Positions 10,907 through 20,740 of a DNA stretch of 48,883 nucleotides are shown piece after piece. How positions within the stretch are numbered: position 1 is the first letter of the stretch; every line of letters starts with the position of its first letter. The stretch spans positions 1 through 48,883 of the forward strand of contig JNDT01002405.1 of the NCBI GenBank assembly GCA_000697055.1. Reading direction: 5' to 3'. Source of the DNA: Saksenaea vasiformis B4078. Taxonomy: Eukaryota > Mucoromycota > Mucoromycetes > Mucorales > Saksenaeaceae. The translations under genes were made by a program, and so were the position numbers. The notes under the pieces are model-generated. The model was not told the origin of the DNA. It saw only the letters and a list, made by a program, of their open reading frames with translations, and searched no databases.

Positions 10907-13900
10907 ATGGCACGCAGAAGATCAAACCACGTTGACGAACCAGATGAGGAACCTCCTTATGACGATGAAGAGGAGGACTACGACGATGAAGAAGAGGAGG
11001 AAGAAGTCGTATGTATCAGAAAATGCGTCTAGAGTAGATATGCTAAACCTTGACAATCCCTCATAGCGACCTGCCAAACGGAAGTACAATCCTTTCATTG
11101 ATGAAATGGCCATCGTTGATGACGATGAGGAAGAGGAGGAAGAAGACGACGATTACACTCGAGAAGGTGGGTGGATCAAACATTTTTGAAGCAGGCGATT
11201 AACTCGGGTTGTTCGTTAGATGAATTTATCGAAGAATCAGAGGAAGTGCCATCGGCCACCGCTATTCAGCGCCGTCACTTAGATCTTGATCGTCGAAGAC
11301 GGGAAATGGAAGACATGGACGATGAGCAGGTGGCAGCGTTTTATACTCAAAAATACGGTGGTCAGAATAAGCAAGTGTACAAGACTTCGGAGGAAATTCC
11401 ACAGCAACTGCTTCTCCCTAGTGTGAATGACCCTAATCTTTGGATGGTGAAGTGCAAGGTATGTTTTGTCATTAGGAGACGAAGTGGGCTGAAACAGCAT
11501 GCATCGTAGCCAGGCAAAGAGAAAGATATTATTTTCGGCTTGATGAAGCGCTATTTTGATAGACAATACAGCGACAATCCTCTAGAGACGTTCTCGGCTT
11601 TCGCAAGAGAATCATTGAAAGGATATGTCTACATTGAAGCGAAACGGCAAGCACATGTTCAACAGGTACGGAATATGCGATTTTTTTTCTAAAAAAAAAA
11701 GCCAACATCTCTAAATTAAAAAATTTCAGGCATTGGCAAACGTCCCATTCGTATATCATACCAGCCTTATGCTTGTTCCGATAAAGGATATGATTGATTC
11801 TATCAACATACCACGAAAAGACGTCGAGATACCCTTGGGTGGATGGGTTCGCGTCAAACGTGGAAAGTATGCGGGTGATCTTGCGCAAGTGTTAGAGGTG
11901 ACAGATTCGCAAGATAATGTTCGTCTAAAACTGGTGCCACGACTTGAACTTGATTCAGATGAGGACGATGCAGGCAGAAAGAGAAAGAAAGGAGCTACTG
12001 CCCGACCAGTGCAACGACTGTTTAACCCAGAACGACTGGGTAGCAGACTTATTTCTAGTCTTCAGAAAAAGGGACCTTACTGGCTCTTTGGTGGTGAGCA
12101 ATTCCGCGACGGATACCTAGAAAAATACATGAAGGTGGCGACGATCCAAATCGAAGATGTGACACCGACATTGGACGAAATTGCAAAATTCGCTGGAGGA
12201 GGAGAACTGAACCCAGAAGAAGGAGATCGCATGCCCGATTTGAGCATGTTGACAAACCAGACCGTAACCAACGCACAGGCATCATCTCTCTTCCAACCAG
12301 GCGATACAGTCGAAGTGATTGAAGGCGATATGATTCACAGCACTGGTGTGGTCCAATTCGTCAAAGAATCCGACGTCATTGTGTCGATGCAAATGGATGG
12401 CTTCGAAAAACGTGTGACTCTACCACCTAAGTTGATTCGCAAGAAGTTTAAGGAGGGAGATCATGTAAAAGTAATTAACGGACGCTACAAGGACGAGAGT
12501 GGTATGGTTGTCAACGTGAAGGATAGCGTAATTACGATGCTATCGGATGCATCGATGAAAGAAGTCAAAGTATTTGCCAAAGATTTGCGTGAAGCTGCAG
12601 AGATTACCTTGGGCAGAACTGTTATTGGCAATTACGAGCTGCACGATCTGGTACAACTTGAGTAAGTTATACGACGATGTATTGTTACGTTTTTAACGGT
12701 CTTTAATGGTAGCTTTTACACTGTTGGTGTTATCGTAAAGGTGGACAGAGATACATTTAAAGTATTGACACAGAACGAAGAACTTCGCACCGTAGCACCG
12801 CATCAGATCACAAATAAACGTGACAGTAAACGAGCCATTGCAACGGATGCCAGCGGTAACAGCATACGCTCAGGAGATACTGTGGTGGAAACAGATGGCG
12901 AAAAACGCACATGCACTATTCTCCACCTATACAGAAGTCTCGTGTTCCTACACTCGCGTGAAAACCCAGAAAATTATGGCGTTCGTGTGACAAATACGCG
13001 GTCAGTGACGAGCGTCGCAGCAAAAAATCGATCGATGCCCGTAAGTGCAAATGATGTAAGAAGAGGATGGAGATGCTAAGACGTGTGTGTAGCCAATGCA
13101 ACAGCAAGGACGCGATTTGTCCAGACCCCAACCGTTCGGTAATGCATCCGGTTTCCGAGGTGGTCATGATGGACGGGGGCGCGGTAGAGGCGCTCGTGGT
13201 GGATTCTATGGTCGTGGACAGGGAGGCCGTGACAATCTGGTGGCGAAAACTGTTCGTATTGCGCAGGGACCGCACAAAGGTTATCTCGGTATCGTCAAAG
13301 ATACAACAGATACGATGGCAAGAGTTGAGCTCCACACAAACTGCAAGATTATTAGCGTCGATAAAGCCAAGCTGGTTCTTGTTGACTCCCAGGGAGGAAC
13401 CATCGGCCCTGTTGTGGAGAACGATCGATTTGCAAATGGAGCCAATGAATTTTCAGGTCCGTCAGCAACGCCTAGACGATACGGTGATGGTGCAATGACA
13501 CCGATGCATTACGCCTCTGGATCACGGACACCCGCCTGGAACGCAGGCACAAAGACACCAAACCCATATTCATCCGATGGATCAAGAAGCTCTGCATGGG
13601 ATTCTGGCAGCAAGACACCAAATCCATATGCATTTAACGATGGTTCTAAAACGCCTGCTTGGGATTCAGGCAGTAAGACGCCAATGTGGGGCGCAGAAAC
13701 CCCTCGATGGGGTGGTATGAGCGCTAAAACACCTGGTTTCACTGACTCGGGTAACAAACCCCCCATGTGGGGAAGCCGATATAACGATGACGACGTCGCT
13801 CCTACGCCTGCGGCGCATTCATTAGTAGCACCGACACCAGCAGTAAGCACTAATCACATCAATACTTATAGAAGAAATTAATCCTTTTATTAATTGTTTA

Positions 13901-14563
13901 GCCTACTTATAACGCTGCACCGTCACCTGCACCCTTCCCACAGACACCAGCAGCCAATTTCGCACAAACACCCTATGAAACTGCACCAACACCATATGAA
14001 GCAGCCAGCGCACCGACACCTGCTGCTCATATGCTCACTGCACCTACTCCGGGGTCCTATATTCCAACGACGCCTGCTGTTAGCGGAGGCCAGCAAACGT
14101 CCTTTATGCCGACCGGCGGTGATTATCACCAGGTCGACGAAGGTAAGGACCGATTTTTTAAAAGAAATACACACAGTTTGCTGACTGGGGCATTGTAGAA
14201 GAAGATAGAGAAGACTGGCCTATTGAGGATATCGAAGTCAAAGTCATCTCTGAACGAGCAGGCGCTTCTGAAGGCCAGATCGGTTCCATTGTTAGCATCA
14301 ATCCATCTGCTAGAAATTGTCAAGTTCTTTTGTATGATACAAGTACCACAGTAGAGCTGGGTTATGATGACTTGGAAGCCGTCCGCCCCAGTAAGCGAGA
14401 TAATGTCAAGGTCATTCTCGGTGAGCAACGTGGAGAACTGGGATCCTTAGTTGGTGTGGACAGCCATGATGGTATTGTCCGACTCAAAGGCGGTGGTACA
14501 GGCTTTAGGATCATGGGAATGGGTGCCGTTGGCAAGTACACAGGCAACGAGAGTGTGATGTAA
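10907..14563 (+). CDS. SPT5: Transcription elongation factor Spt5, about 1070 aa
   Basis: Large subunit of DSIF, which binds RNA polymerase II with Spt4 and controls pausing, processivity and capping. Nine exons: 10907-11008, 11067-11166, 11220-11458, 11510-11665, 11730-12661, 12713-13040, 13093-13842, 13902-14142, 14199-14563; introns are 51-64 bases and all frames join. Domains: an acidic N-terminus (runs of D and E); the NGN domain from about residue 126 (LWMVKCKPGKEKDII, KGYVYIEAKRQAHVQQ); KOW repeats starting with GGWVRVKRGKYAGDLAQV, then FQPGDTVEVIEGD and FKEGDHVKVINGRY; a Gly/Arg-rich block before a further KOW (RIAQGPHKGYLGIV). A Thr-Pro-rich C-terminal repeat region follows (GSKTPNPY, GSKTPAWD and similar), the expected substrate of Bur1/Cdk9-type kinases, and a final KOW pair. 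Length equals yeast and human Spt5. Confidence 0.97.
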
Positions 14564-14602
14564 ATAAATCCCTTAGCTATTTCCATTCTATACTATTAAC
14601 CG

Positions 14603-16720
14603 TTACATTTTCCACTTGGGATCACCTCGCCGCTTTTCTGATTCACGGATTTCAAACATAATCTGCGCAGCTACAAACAAACATACGCACGCAGAAAAAA
14701 GGAAAACCAGACCTACAAAAAAATTGAGTATTATGTGTTTTCTTCTCTTGTTCTTTTTTCTCTATACCTTGAGCGGTGCCAAAGATTTGTTCGAGCATCG
14801 CCTTCATGCCATCTAGACCCAGACAAAACCCAACAAGATTGGCCGTCATCATCAGTAGAATATTGGCCACAGCACCGATACCACGCATAAACCGGTAATA
14901 AGGTTGCTGGCCATACTTTTTTGTTTTCATTTTTCGTGAGACTCCTTGGCTGTCTAGACAGTTGAATTTACCTTTTTATAACTGAATATCCTCGAAGCAA
15001 TGAGCTCAGGTACCAAAAAGAGGCAGATGAGCCAGCCCCATGCAAGCAATTTAAGTTCAATGTCATGCCATAACGCAACAAATGTAAATACGATCCACAT
15101 GTTGAATATCAGGTATTTTGATCCACCGAGCGGAACATAGATGTACCTAGAATTGGCTTCAATGGATAAACACAACGCGTTATCTTTCTACCTTACCTGA
15201 TCGTCCAGCGGTTGAAAGTCCGGTGCCAGCTTTTCCAAAAGCGTTGCGCAGAGAAATTGTTGCTCATGCAACGAACCATGTTTTCCTCGGCCCAGATGCC
15301 ATCAGCCAATGCCCATAGACGGAAGAATCTCCATGGAATCAGGAGCTTCATCCAGATAATGACGAGGTTGAAATAACCAATCATGCTGAGCTCAAAAGGG
15401 GAGTCGCCTTGCCACGCCTGATTTTTACTAATAGCTACCACATACAAATAATGCAGAGTGAATTCCATCAATAGCATCACAGCAGCAAGTCGCAAGGCAT
15501 ATAGTAACACGTAGCGTCTATCGATCTTAGGAGGATAGCGCACCTTCAAGATAGATATGAGCCCCACGCGGGTACAAAGAGAGTCCTTTTTTTTTCTTAC
15601 CTGGGACATAAAGTCATTATACGTGACGATGGGACCACATAGGTAAAGAGGGATATAAAATATATAAGAGAGGTAATTAAGGTAATGGTAATCGGATGCA
15701 GTACAGGGAGTGGTAATTCGGTCCTTGCTTGTCAATGACTGAGGATCCAGAGGTATCTAAGTGTCTTTGCACGTCAGAAATGTTTCAAGCGTTAATTGTT
15801 CTACGAACCGGGACGCCGCCTGATGTATTCAGCTGCCAGTAGTAGTCCATATTGTAAGAAATCATCCGTAGCATGACAAAATTAAACAGAACATGCCATC
15901 GTCTCTGTATACCAGTATAGTCGTCCTTTTTTTTTGTTGGAATGAATTTTACCATGATTGATAATAGCTCAGTTTTAAAATTACCAGCCATGCTAATTCG
16001 GGATGAATGGAACCAAAGGGATAACCGTGAAAATAGCTGTTAGCAAAGAGTATACCCACACCAAAGATCCATGTCAGTACTGGGTTTGATCTGGATTGAC
16101 CTGATATGCGCCCAATCATATAATTAATAGACACAATGCCGAGAATCTTGATCATATTGGCACCGTGCAAGACTGAGGTAATGATCAGGGAGGCAATTAA
16201 AAAGAAGTACTGGATATTCTGATAGCCGCACAGACGTCGATAGGTATGGCTTATGCATAGATAAATTGCTACAATCAACACGAGTCTGGGGACGTATCTT
16301 CTAAAGTGCGCATACTGTGCATCGCTATTATCCTGACAGAGGCATCGATTGAATGGATAAAAATATAATCTGGTGATATTTTTTTACCACTTTTCTGCCA
16401 AATAACCAACCGTCTGAGAGTAAATGCATAAATTTGTGATAATTAGGATGTTGATCGTCTCCCAGTCTGTAAGTCACATAGATCATATATGGAACTACCA
16501 CCGCAATACATGCGTAATAGATATAGAACTCTGTTCGGAAGGTACCAGTACGTCCAGCGATCAGATTCCTACGTTTTATTCTGTTTTTTTTTTTTTTACC
16601 TAATGATCGCCATCGTGATGGTGAAGAAGATTTCTGTTGTTGCTGTACATGAGCACTAGGAAGGAAAAGATCACGTTCCGCATTTCTTAGATCTTGCAGT
16701 GCAAGTACATCAGTAGCCAT
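14603..16720 (-). CDS. GUP1: Gup1-like MBOAT membrane acyltransferase, about 563 aa
   Basis: Multi-pass ER membrane protein of the MBOAT family. Yeast Gup1 remodels GPI anchors and was first linked to glycerol uptake. Eight exons: 16720-16388, 16332-15985, 15925-15809, 15756-15601, 15543-15197, 15146-14972, 14915-14768, 14670-14603; all junctions keep frame. Seen: a cytosolic basic N-terminus, many hydrophobic segments ([31 protein letters not shown]), the block [16 protein letters not shown] across an intron, and [20 protein letters not shown]. The MBOAT signature follows as [20 protein letters not shown] and [17 protein letters not shown], giving the conserved histidine. The donor after exon 3 (gttcgt) is weak. 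A 14-A tract in exon 1 encodes KKKKN in frame. Length matches yeast Gup1 (560). Its stop lies 39 bases from that of Spt5, so the 3' ends must overlap or nearly so. Confidence 0.95.
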
Positions 16721-17083
16721 TCGGTGAAAGGATGAGGCCAGGAAAAGTAATAAAAGAAAGAGGTACTCCCCACTTTTTCATGTTTGCGTTACCGAGTTTA
16801 AAGAACCGACATGGCTTCATTGGAGGCTGGCAGTATATGCCTGGACCAATTTGAGCGAATGACAGCTCTAGAACAAAGTGCGGAGTACCCGCTACCCCAA
16901 TCATCTCTTTAGAACAAAGTGCGGACATTCCGCGCTGGGCCAAAAAAATATGATAAAACAAAGTGCATCCCTACCATATAAAGCAACAAAACTGACAAGC
17001 AAATGCTTTTGGTTCCTCATAGAAATAGCTTATATATAGCGTCCACCTTTTGACTCTAATCTGTAAATTTTTTTATAATTATA
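16721..17083. other. Divergent intergenic region
   Basis: Promoter side of GUP1. It contains two close direct repeats of tagaacaaagtgcgga (about 16870 and 16911) followed by a third partial aaagtgc (about 16960). No gene is seen. Confidence 0.4.
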
Positions 17084-18230
17084 ATGGATTGCAATCAAAG
17101 CCAGCCATCTCAGCAAGATCCAACACCTTCGGCTTCAACATCTGGTCTCACTATATGTACGTATTGCTGCTGAACTCTCGTGAAATATACATTAATGCTA
17201 ACGGTTAACAGCCGGCTCGTCTGATGAATTCAATAGAATGGAATTGGCTTCCATGGAAGAAACGCAATCAAATCCAGAGGGACTTCCTCTAAGCGAAGAC
17301 AACAGTAATGACGAGGCGTCAGATCGATCGCTACACGTTCAGTACCTGGCTAGTTTGCGAGATAGACTAAAGCATGAAATGGGACAATCGCCCAAAAAAG
17401 ATTCCCAAATGCTATCAGAATCAGAGTTATTGGGTGATACCACCTAGTCCGTACTTTGCTCTCCGTGGCCAAACAAGATTGGACCCCTCACCGCTTTACT
17501 ATCCTCGCGTATTTGTGTGGCTAGTCCATCTGCTCATCAAGGATTTCAAGTGCCCTCAATGCTCTGGAGGTTTTCGCGTACGCGGCTGGGCAGACAGACC
17601 AATTGCAAGAAAGTTTTCGATGTGCACGATAATTTCTATATCATGTCGTATAGATATCAATGCAAACGGTGCAGTCGATCATACTTGGGACATGACAATG
17701 AAATTATCAAAAATCTACCGCGCCCCTTATCCGAAGAATTTCCTGCGATACTTTCTCACCGCGGAGCAGTATCTCGAGAGTTGATGAATATGATGCGTAG
17801 CTGCTTCCATTCCGGACGAGGACCTGGTCCATTTTCTCGAACCATCGGTGAGCACCATCACCTGTTACGATATATCTTGCTGATATTTGTTAGCTGGTTT
17901 TCTAATGAGTATGTCGTGCAGTACGCATCTCTTTATTTGGATCTTGTACTACTCGACACGACATTTTCCCTGTTATGGCTTAGCTAACGTCGTTTCCCAC
18001 GTAATTCCACACGAATTGTGACAGAAGAACAGCGGGGAGTCTGGATGGAGTTTCTAATATAATGAGGATAGCAAATCCAGTGTTTTCCGCGTTTGGAGAT
18101 AGAAACGGTTACGACGGCACATTTCCAAGTGCGAAGTGTTTAACGAATATGTGTGGAATTGCGCTCGATGGACCATTATCCGCATACGAGTACAATGCCA
18201 GTGACAATTCTCAACACTGATCATAGTCAT
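17084..18230 (+). pseudogene. Broken DUF6729-type, transposon-associated gene
   Basis: Starts with a short exon (ATG 17084, MDCNQSQPSQQDPTPSAST), then an intron ending at about 17211, then SLHVQYLASLRDRLKHEM. The frame shifts near 17425 into SYWVIPPSPYFALRG and YYPRVFVWLVHLLIKDFKCP, with a treble-clef-like CPQC. It shifts again near 17610 into KVFDVHDNFYIMSYRYQCKR and RPLSEEFPAILSHRGAVS. Further on, FGDRNGYDGTFPSAK (about 18095-18140) and TILNTDHSH (about 18205-18230) match the later part of the same family. From memory these proteins (DUF6729) occur in fungal transposon-like genes. Two frameshifts make an intact product impossible. Confidence 0.62.
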
Positions 18231-18684
18231 AGAGTGCGTAAGATAGTAAGCTATCTCTACTTTGTTTGACTAAACGTAATCCGTAGGTCCCAAAGTAGGT
18301 CTCCAAATTTCTCATCACTCATGTTTCTGGTGGTCTTGGACAATGAATAACGAATGTGCATAAATCCGGATTTATGCCTAGAAAGGAAACTGCCAGTCAA
18401 ATCATCATAATTTATTATCGAGAAGAAAAACAGCGCCTGTCTAGCTTCAGTTAGTATAGATATAATACTTAGATACAGTTGGAAAAGACAACGTTGAGAT
18501 TTTGAATAAATCTGTGTAAACGGTCTCAAAGCAGTTCTACCCGTTTTCTCTGGTACTAATTTCATGTGAAGGTTGGTCTGCAGATGAAGAGACGTACTGA
18601 TGTCTGACTTGAATAAAACGTGACCTAAACATGTCTGATCTATGGTGCAATAGATTGAACATCTACAGTGTGATGGATCCTTTT
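18231..18684. other. No gene seen
   Basis: Intergenic. The minus-strand frame 18565-18257 has no recognisable feature and may be chance. Confidence 0.4.
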
Positions 18685-18797
18685 CTTAGGAGCCAAATCA
18701 AATTTCGTGGCTTGGAGATCAATAAGGTTTAGGGGTTTTGCTGTTGCACAAGCTATGGCTCCAAAATATGCCGGTCGGATTAGGTATGGTTCTTAAG
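18685..18797. repeat. Palindromic repeat, copy 2 (partner at 10.46 kb)
   Basis: Begins cttaggagcca and ends ggtatggttcttaag, with ctatggctcc inside at 18753-18762. The block gagatcaataaggtttaggg (18715-18734) is the reverse complement of the inner block of copy 1, while the right flank (ttaag, then gat and caacaacagtg) aligns with copy 1 in the same orientation. Confidence 0.6.
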
Positions 18798-18844
18798 AGA
18801 TCTGGTGATAGATCAACAACAGTGATTTCTTTGTATTGTGAACT

Positions 18845-18851
18845 ATAAAAT
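18845..18851 (+). promoter_or_regulatory. TATA-like box
   Basis: tataaaa lies 65 bases before the ATG at 18910, a reasonable distance for a fungal core promoter. It supports expression, past or present, of the gene that follows. Confidence 0.4.
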
Positions 18852-18909
18852 AGGGACGACCACCACATTTCAGTCCTCATTCTCTTACTTTGTCGTTTTT
18901 GCCTTTATC

Positions 18910-19930
18910 ATGGTGGAGGAGGTTCAGGAACCACCTCGCCGTCGGAGACGATATGGATATCAGCATAGCCCTCTATCCGACCTGCCTGGTCGTGATTATT
19001 CGTTTGTGCGTAAACTAAAGCTGTCCAATTTCCTGCAAGAGGACTATAAGCACCTGAGAGCGTGTGTATCTTGTTTTTCCCTGGACAAAAGCTAAATTCA
19101 TTAATGTAGGTTGCTTTTCGTGCACTTGCGGAAGAATACCCCGCTGCTTGCCAGTGTGCAATGTTTCTCGTTAACCTACACATTCGCCGTTGGCTCGAGG
19201 GCCGGATAGAACTTTTCCCTCCGATTTCCAAGGAATATTTCTTCACTGCTGCTTTCAGGATGGTATTGCAGCGAGATCCCGGCACCAATGTCAGAGTAGC
19301 TTTTGTATGATGTTACTATAATTGATCAATCAGCAGGCTGAAATTCTTTGTCTTCTGTATACTTTGTAGTCCGCCTATCGATGATGCGTTGACCTGAGAG
19401 AAACTTTTGAGACCGTGTTTAATTTGTGCAGATTCGATCCACAAACATCAGAAGGTACATAAAAGGACTTACGCCTTTTAAGGATATTCATGTATTATTA
19501 GAAAACTATCCTCTCCCGACACAGACACACGTCTTAAGAGACCTGGCTCCTTCGTTTGCAGGGAAGATAACTGCCAGTGAGCGCTTAATATCAAAGAGGC
19601 AAAAAGGCAGTTGTATATTTACGTTTTTTCGCTTCGTAGATACCTTTGAACATGTCACGACAAACCTCCCAGTCTACATGAGAAGAACATTTAAAGCATT
19701 CTTTCTTCGCCTTTTCGAACGGTATCCTCAAACCCAATACCACAATGTGAATGGCCTAGGTATTATATCTTATTCATTTCCTCTACAGTAGCTAATGTGA
19801 TATTTGTAATTCTAGCAACTCGCTGCACGAACGCAGTCTTGGCACAGAACAATTTCGACCATAACGCATGGCCAGCGTTTGGTACTGATGCGGTTGCAGA
19901 GTTCGAAGCATTCTTACTTTCCTGTGTGTG
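18910..19930 (+). CDS. Unrecognised intron-containing gene, possibly mobile, 3' end uncertain
   Basis: Exon 1 18910-19065 encodes a basic N-terminus (PPRRRRRYGYQHSP) and YSFVRKLKLSNFLQEDYK. Splicing at gtatct/ttaatgtag (intron 19066-19109) joins it in frame to exon 2 from 19110 (FRALAEEYPAACQCAMFLVN, LFPPISKEYFFTAAFRMVLQ), which stops at 19308-19310 unless spliced near 19290. A long open stretch follows at 19426-19791 with HVLRDLAPSFAGKI and HVTTNLPVYMRRTFKAFFLR, and a further coding-like piece at about 19816-19930 (NNFDHNAWPAFGTDAVAEFE). The helical, basic layout vaguely recalls N-terminal regions of large fungal mobile proteins such as TnpB/Fanzor relatives, but no RuvC motif is present in the window, so no function is assigned. 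It may be a decaying copy. Confidence 0.35.
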
Positions 19931-20127
19931 CGTGCACATACATTCATGATATTACTTCTTATATACTGGCCAGCTTACTTGAATGTAGCAAATAATCATT
20001 CAATCTGACATGGTTTTACACCTTATTTGTACCTTCCGAAACTATTCAACAACTTTCTATTCACCTTGCCATACCAAACGAGAAGTGAACGAACGAAAAG
20101 TGCTTACCAGAGCGCAGCGGAGGTCCC

Positions 20128-20668
20128 AAGCACTTTTTGGAGTGAACTTTTCTCAGCACCGAAATACACTGATCGAACATTATCAATTAAAAGATGTATT
20201 ATTCACTACTTCCTTCTCTGTCTTTTCTAATTCTTTTTCATATAATGATTAGGCGGATGTTCAGAAGTTTTGTAGATATGAGATTGTTTTCCGAACCAAA
20301 AGATGACGAATAAATATGCAACGTTTGAGCGACCGCCGATGTTCTAAGAGATATGATTGATTGAAATGATCGCCGCTGTACGATGGCATAAACGCTTCTA
20401 AAGAGGACGCACTCATTTTATTTAGAAGGGGTCGTTTGAAAGAAATGACGTGTGATGTGCGAACACGCAGCATTTACTAAACTTTCGGACGTTCCGATGA
20501 GACACGACCATCCTCCTTACTATTGAGCGAAGCGAAAGTCACACAAGCACTTTTTGGAGTGTACTTTCCTCGGTACCAAAAGACGCTAGATCAAGCATTA
20601 TCAATTAGAAGGTGTATTATTCATCATCTCCTTATGTGTCTTTTCCAATTCTTTCCCATACAACAATT
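20128..20668. repeat. Direct repeat of about 150 bases interrupted by a MITE
   Basis: 20128-20251 and 20545-20668 are diverged direct copies (both start aagcactttttggagtg and contain ttatcaatta and tgtattattca). Each is followed by ctattgagcgaagcgaaagt: at 20519 after the MITE and at 20670 directly. Without the MITE the units would be head to tail, so the MITE inserted into a pre-existing tandem array. Confidence 0.65.
20252..20516 (+). repeat. 265-bp MITE, copy A
   Basis: Non-coding element with imperfect terminal inverted repeats (ggcggatgttc at the left; ggaggatggtc read inward from the right). It is flanked by a 3-base direct repeat TTA (20249-20251 and 20517-20519). The same 265-bp unit recurs at 48280-48544 and, inverted and heavily mutated, at 47476-47740. 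The short size, TIRs beginning GG, and a TTA duplication suit a PIF/Harbinger-like (Tourist) MITE; the superfamily is inference. Confidence 0.75.
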
Positions 20669-20740
20669 GCTATTGAGCGAAGCGAAAGTCGCAACTATGG
20701 TAATATAAAGAAAAATAAAAAAAAAAGAGAAGGAAGCCTA

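Noticed and set aside
15785..15991. ATG-initiated 68-aa frame beginning MAGNFKTE
   Set aside because: Its start lies in a GUP1 intron; the coding part is exon 3 of GUP1.
16567..16600. A 32-base intron in GUP1 exon 1
   Set aside because: All other introns in the window are at least 43 bases, and the segment is open in frame.
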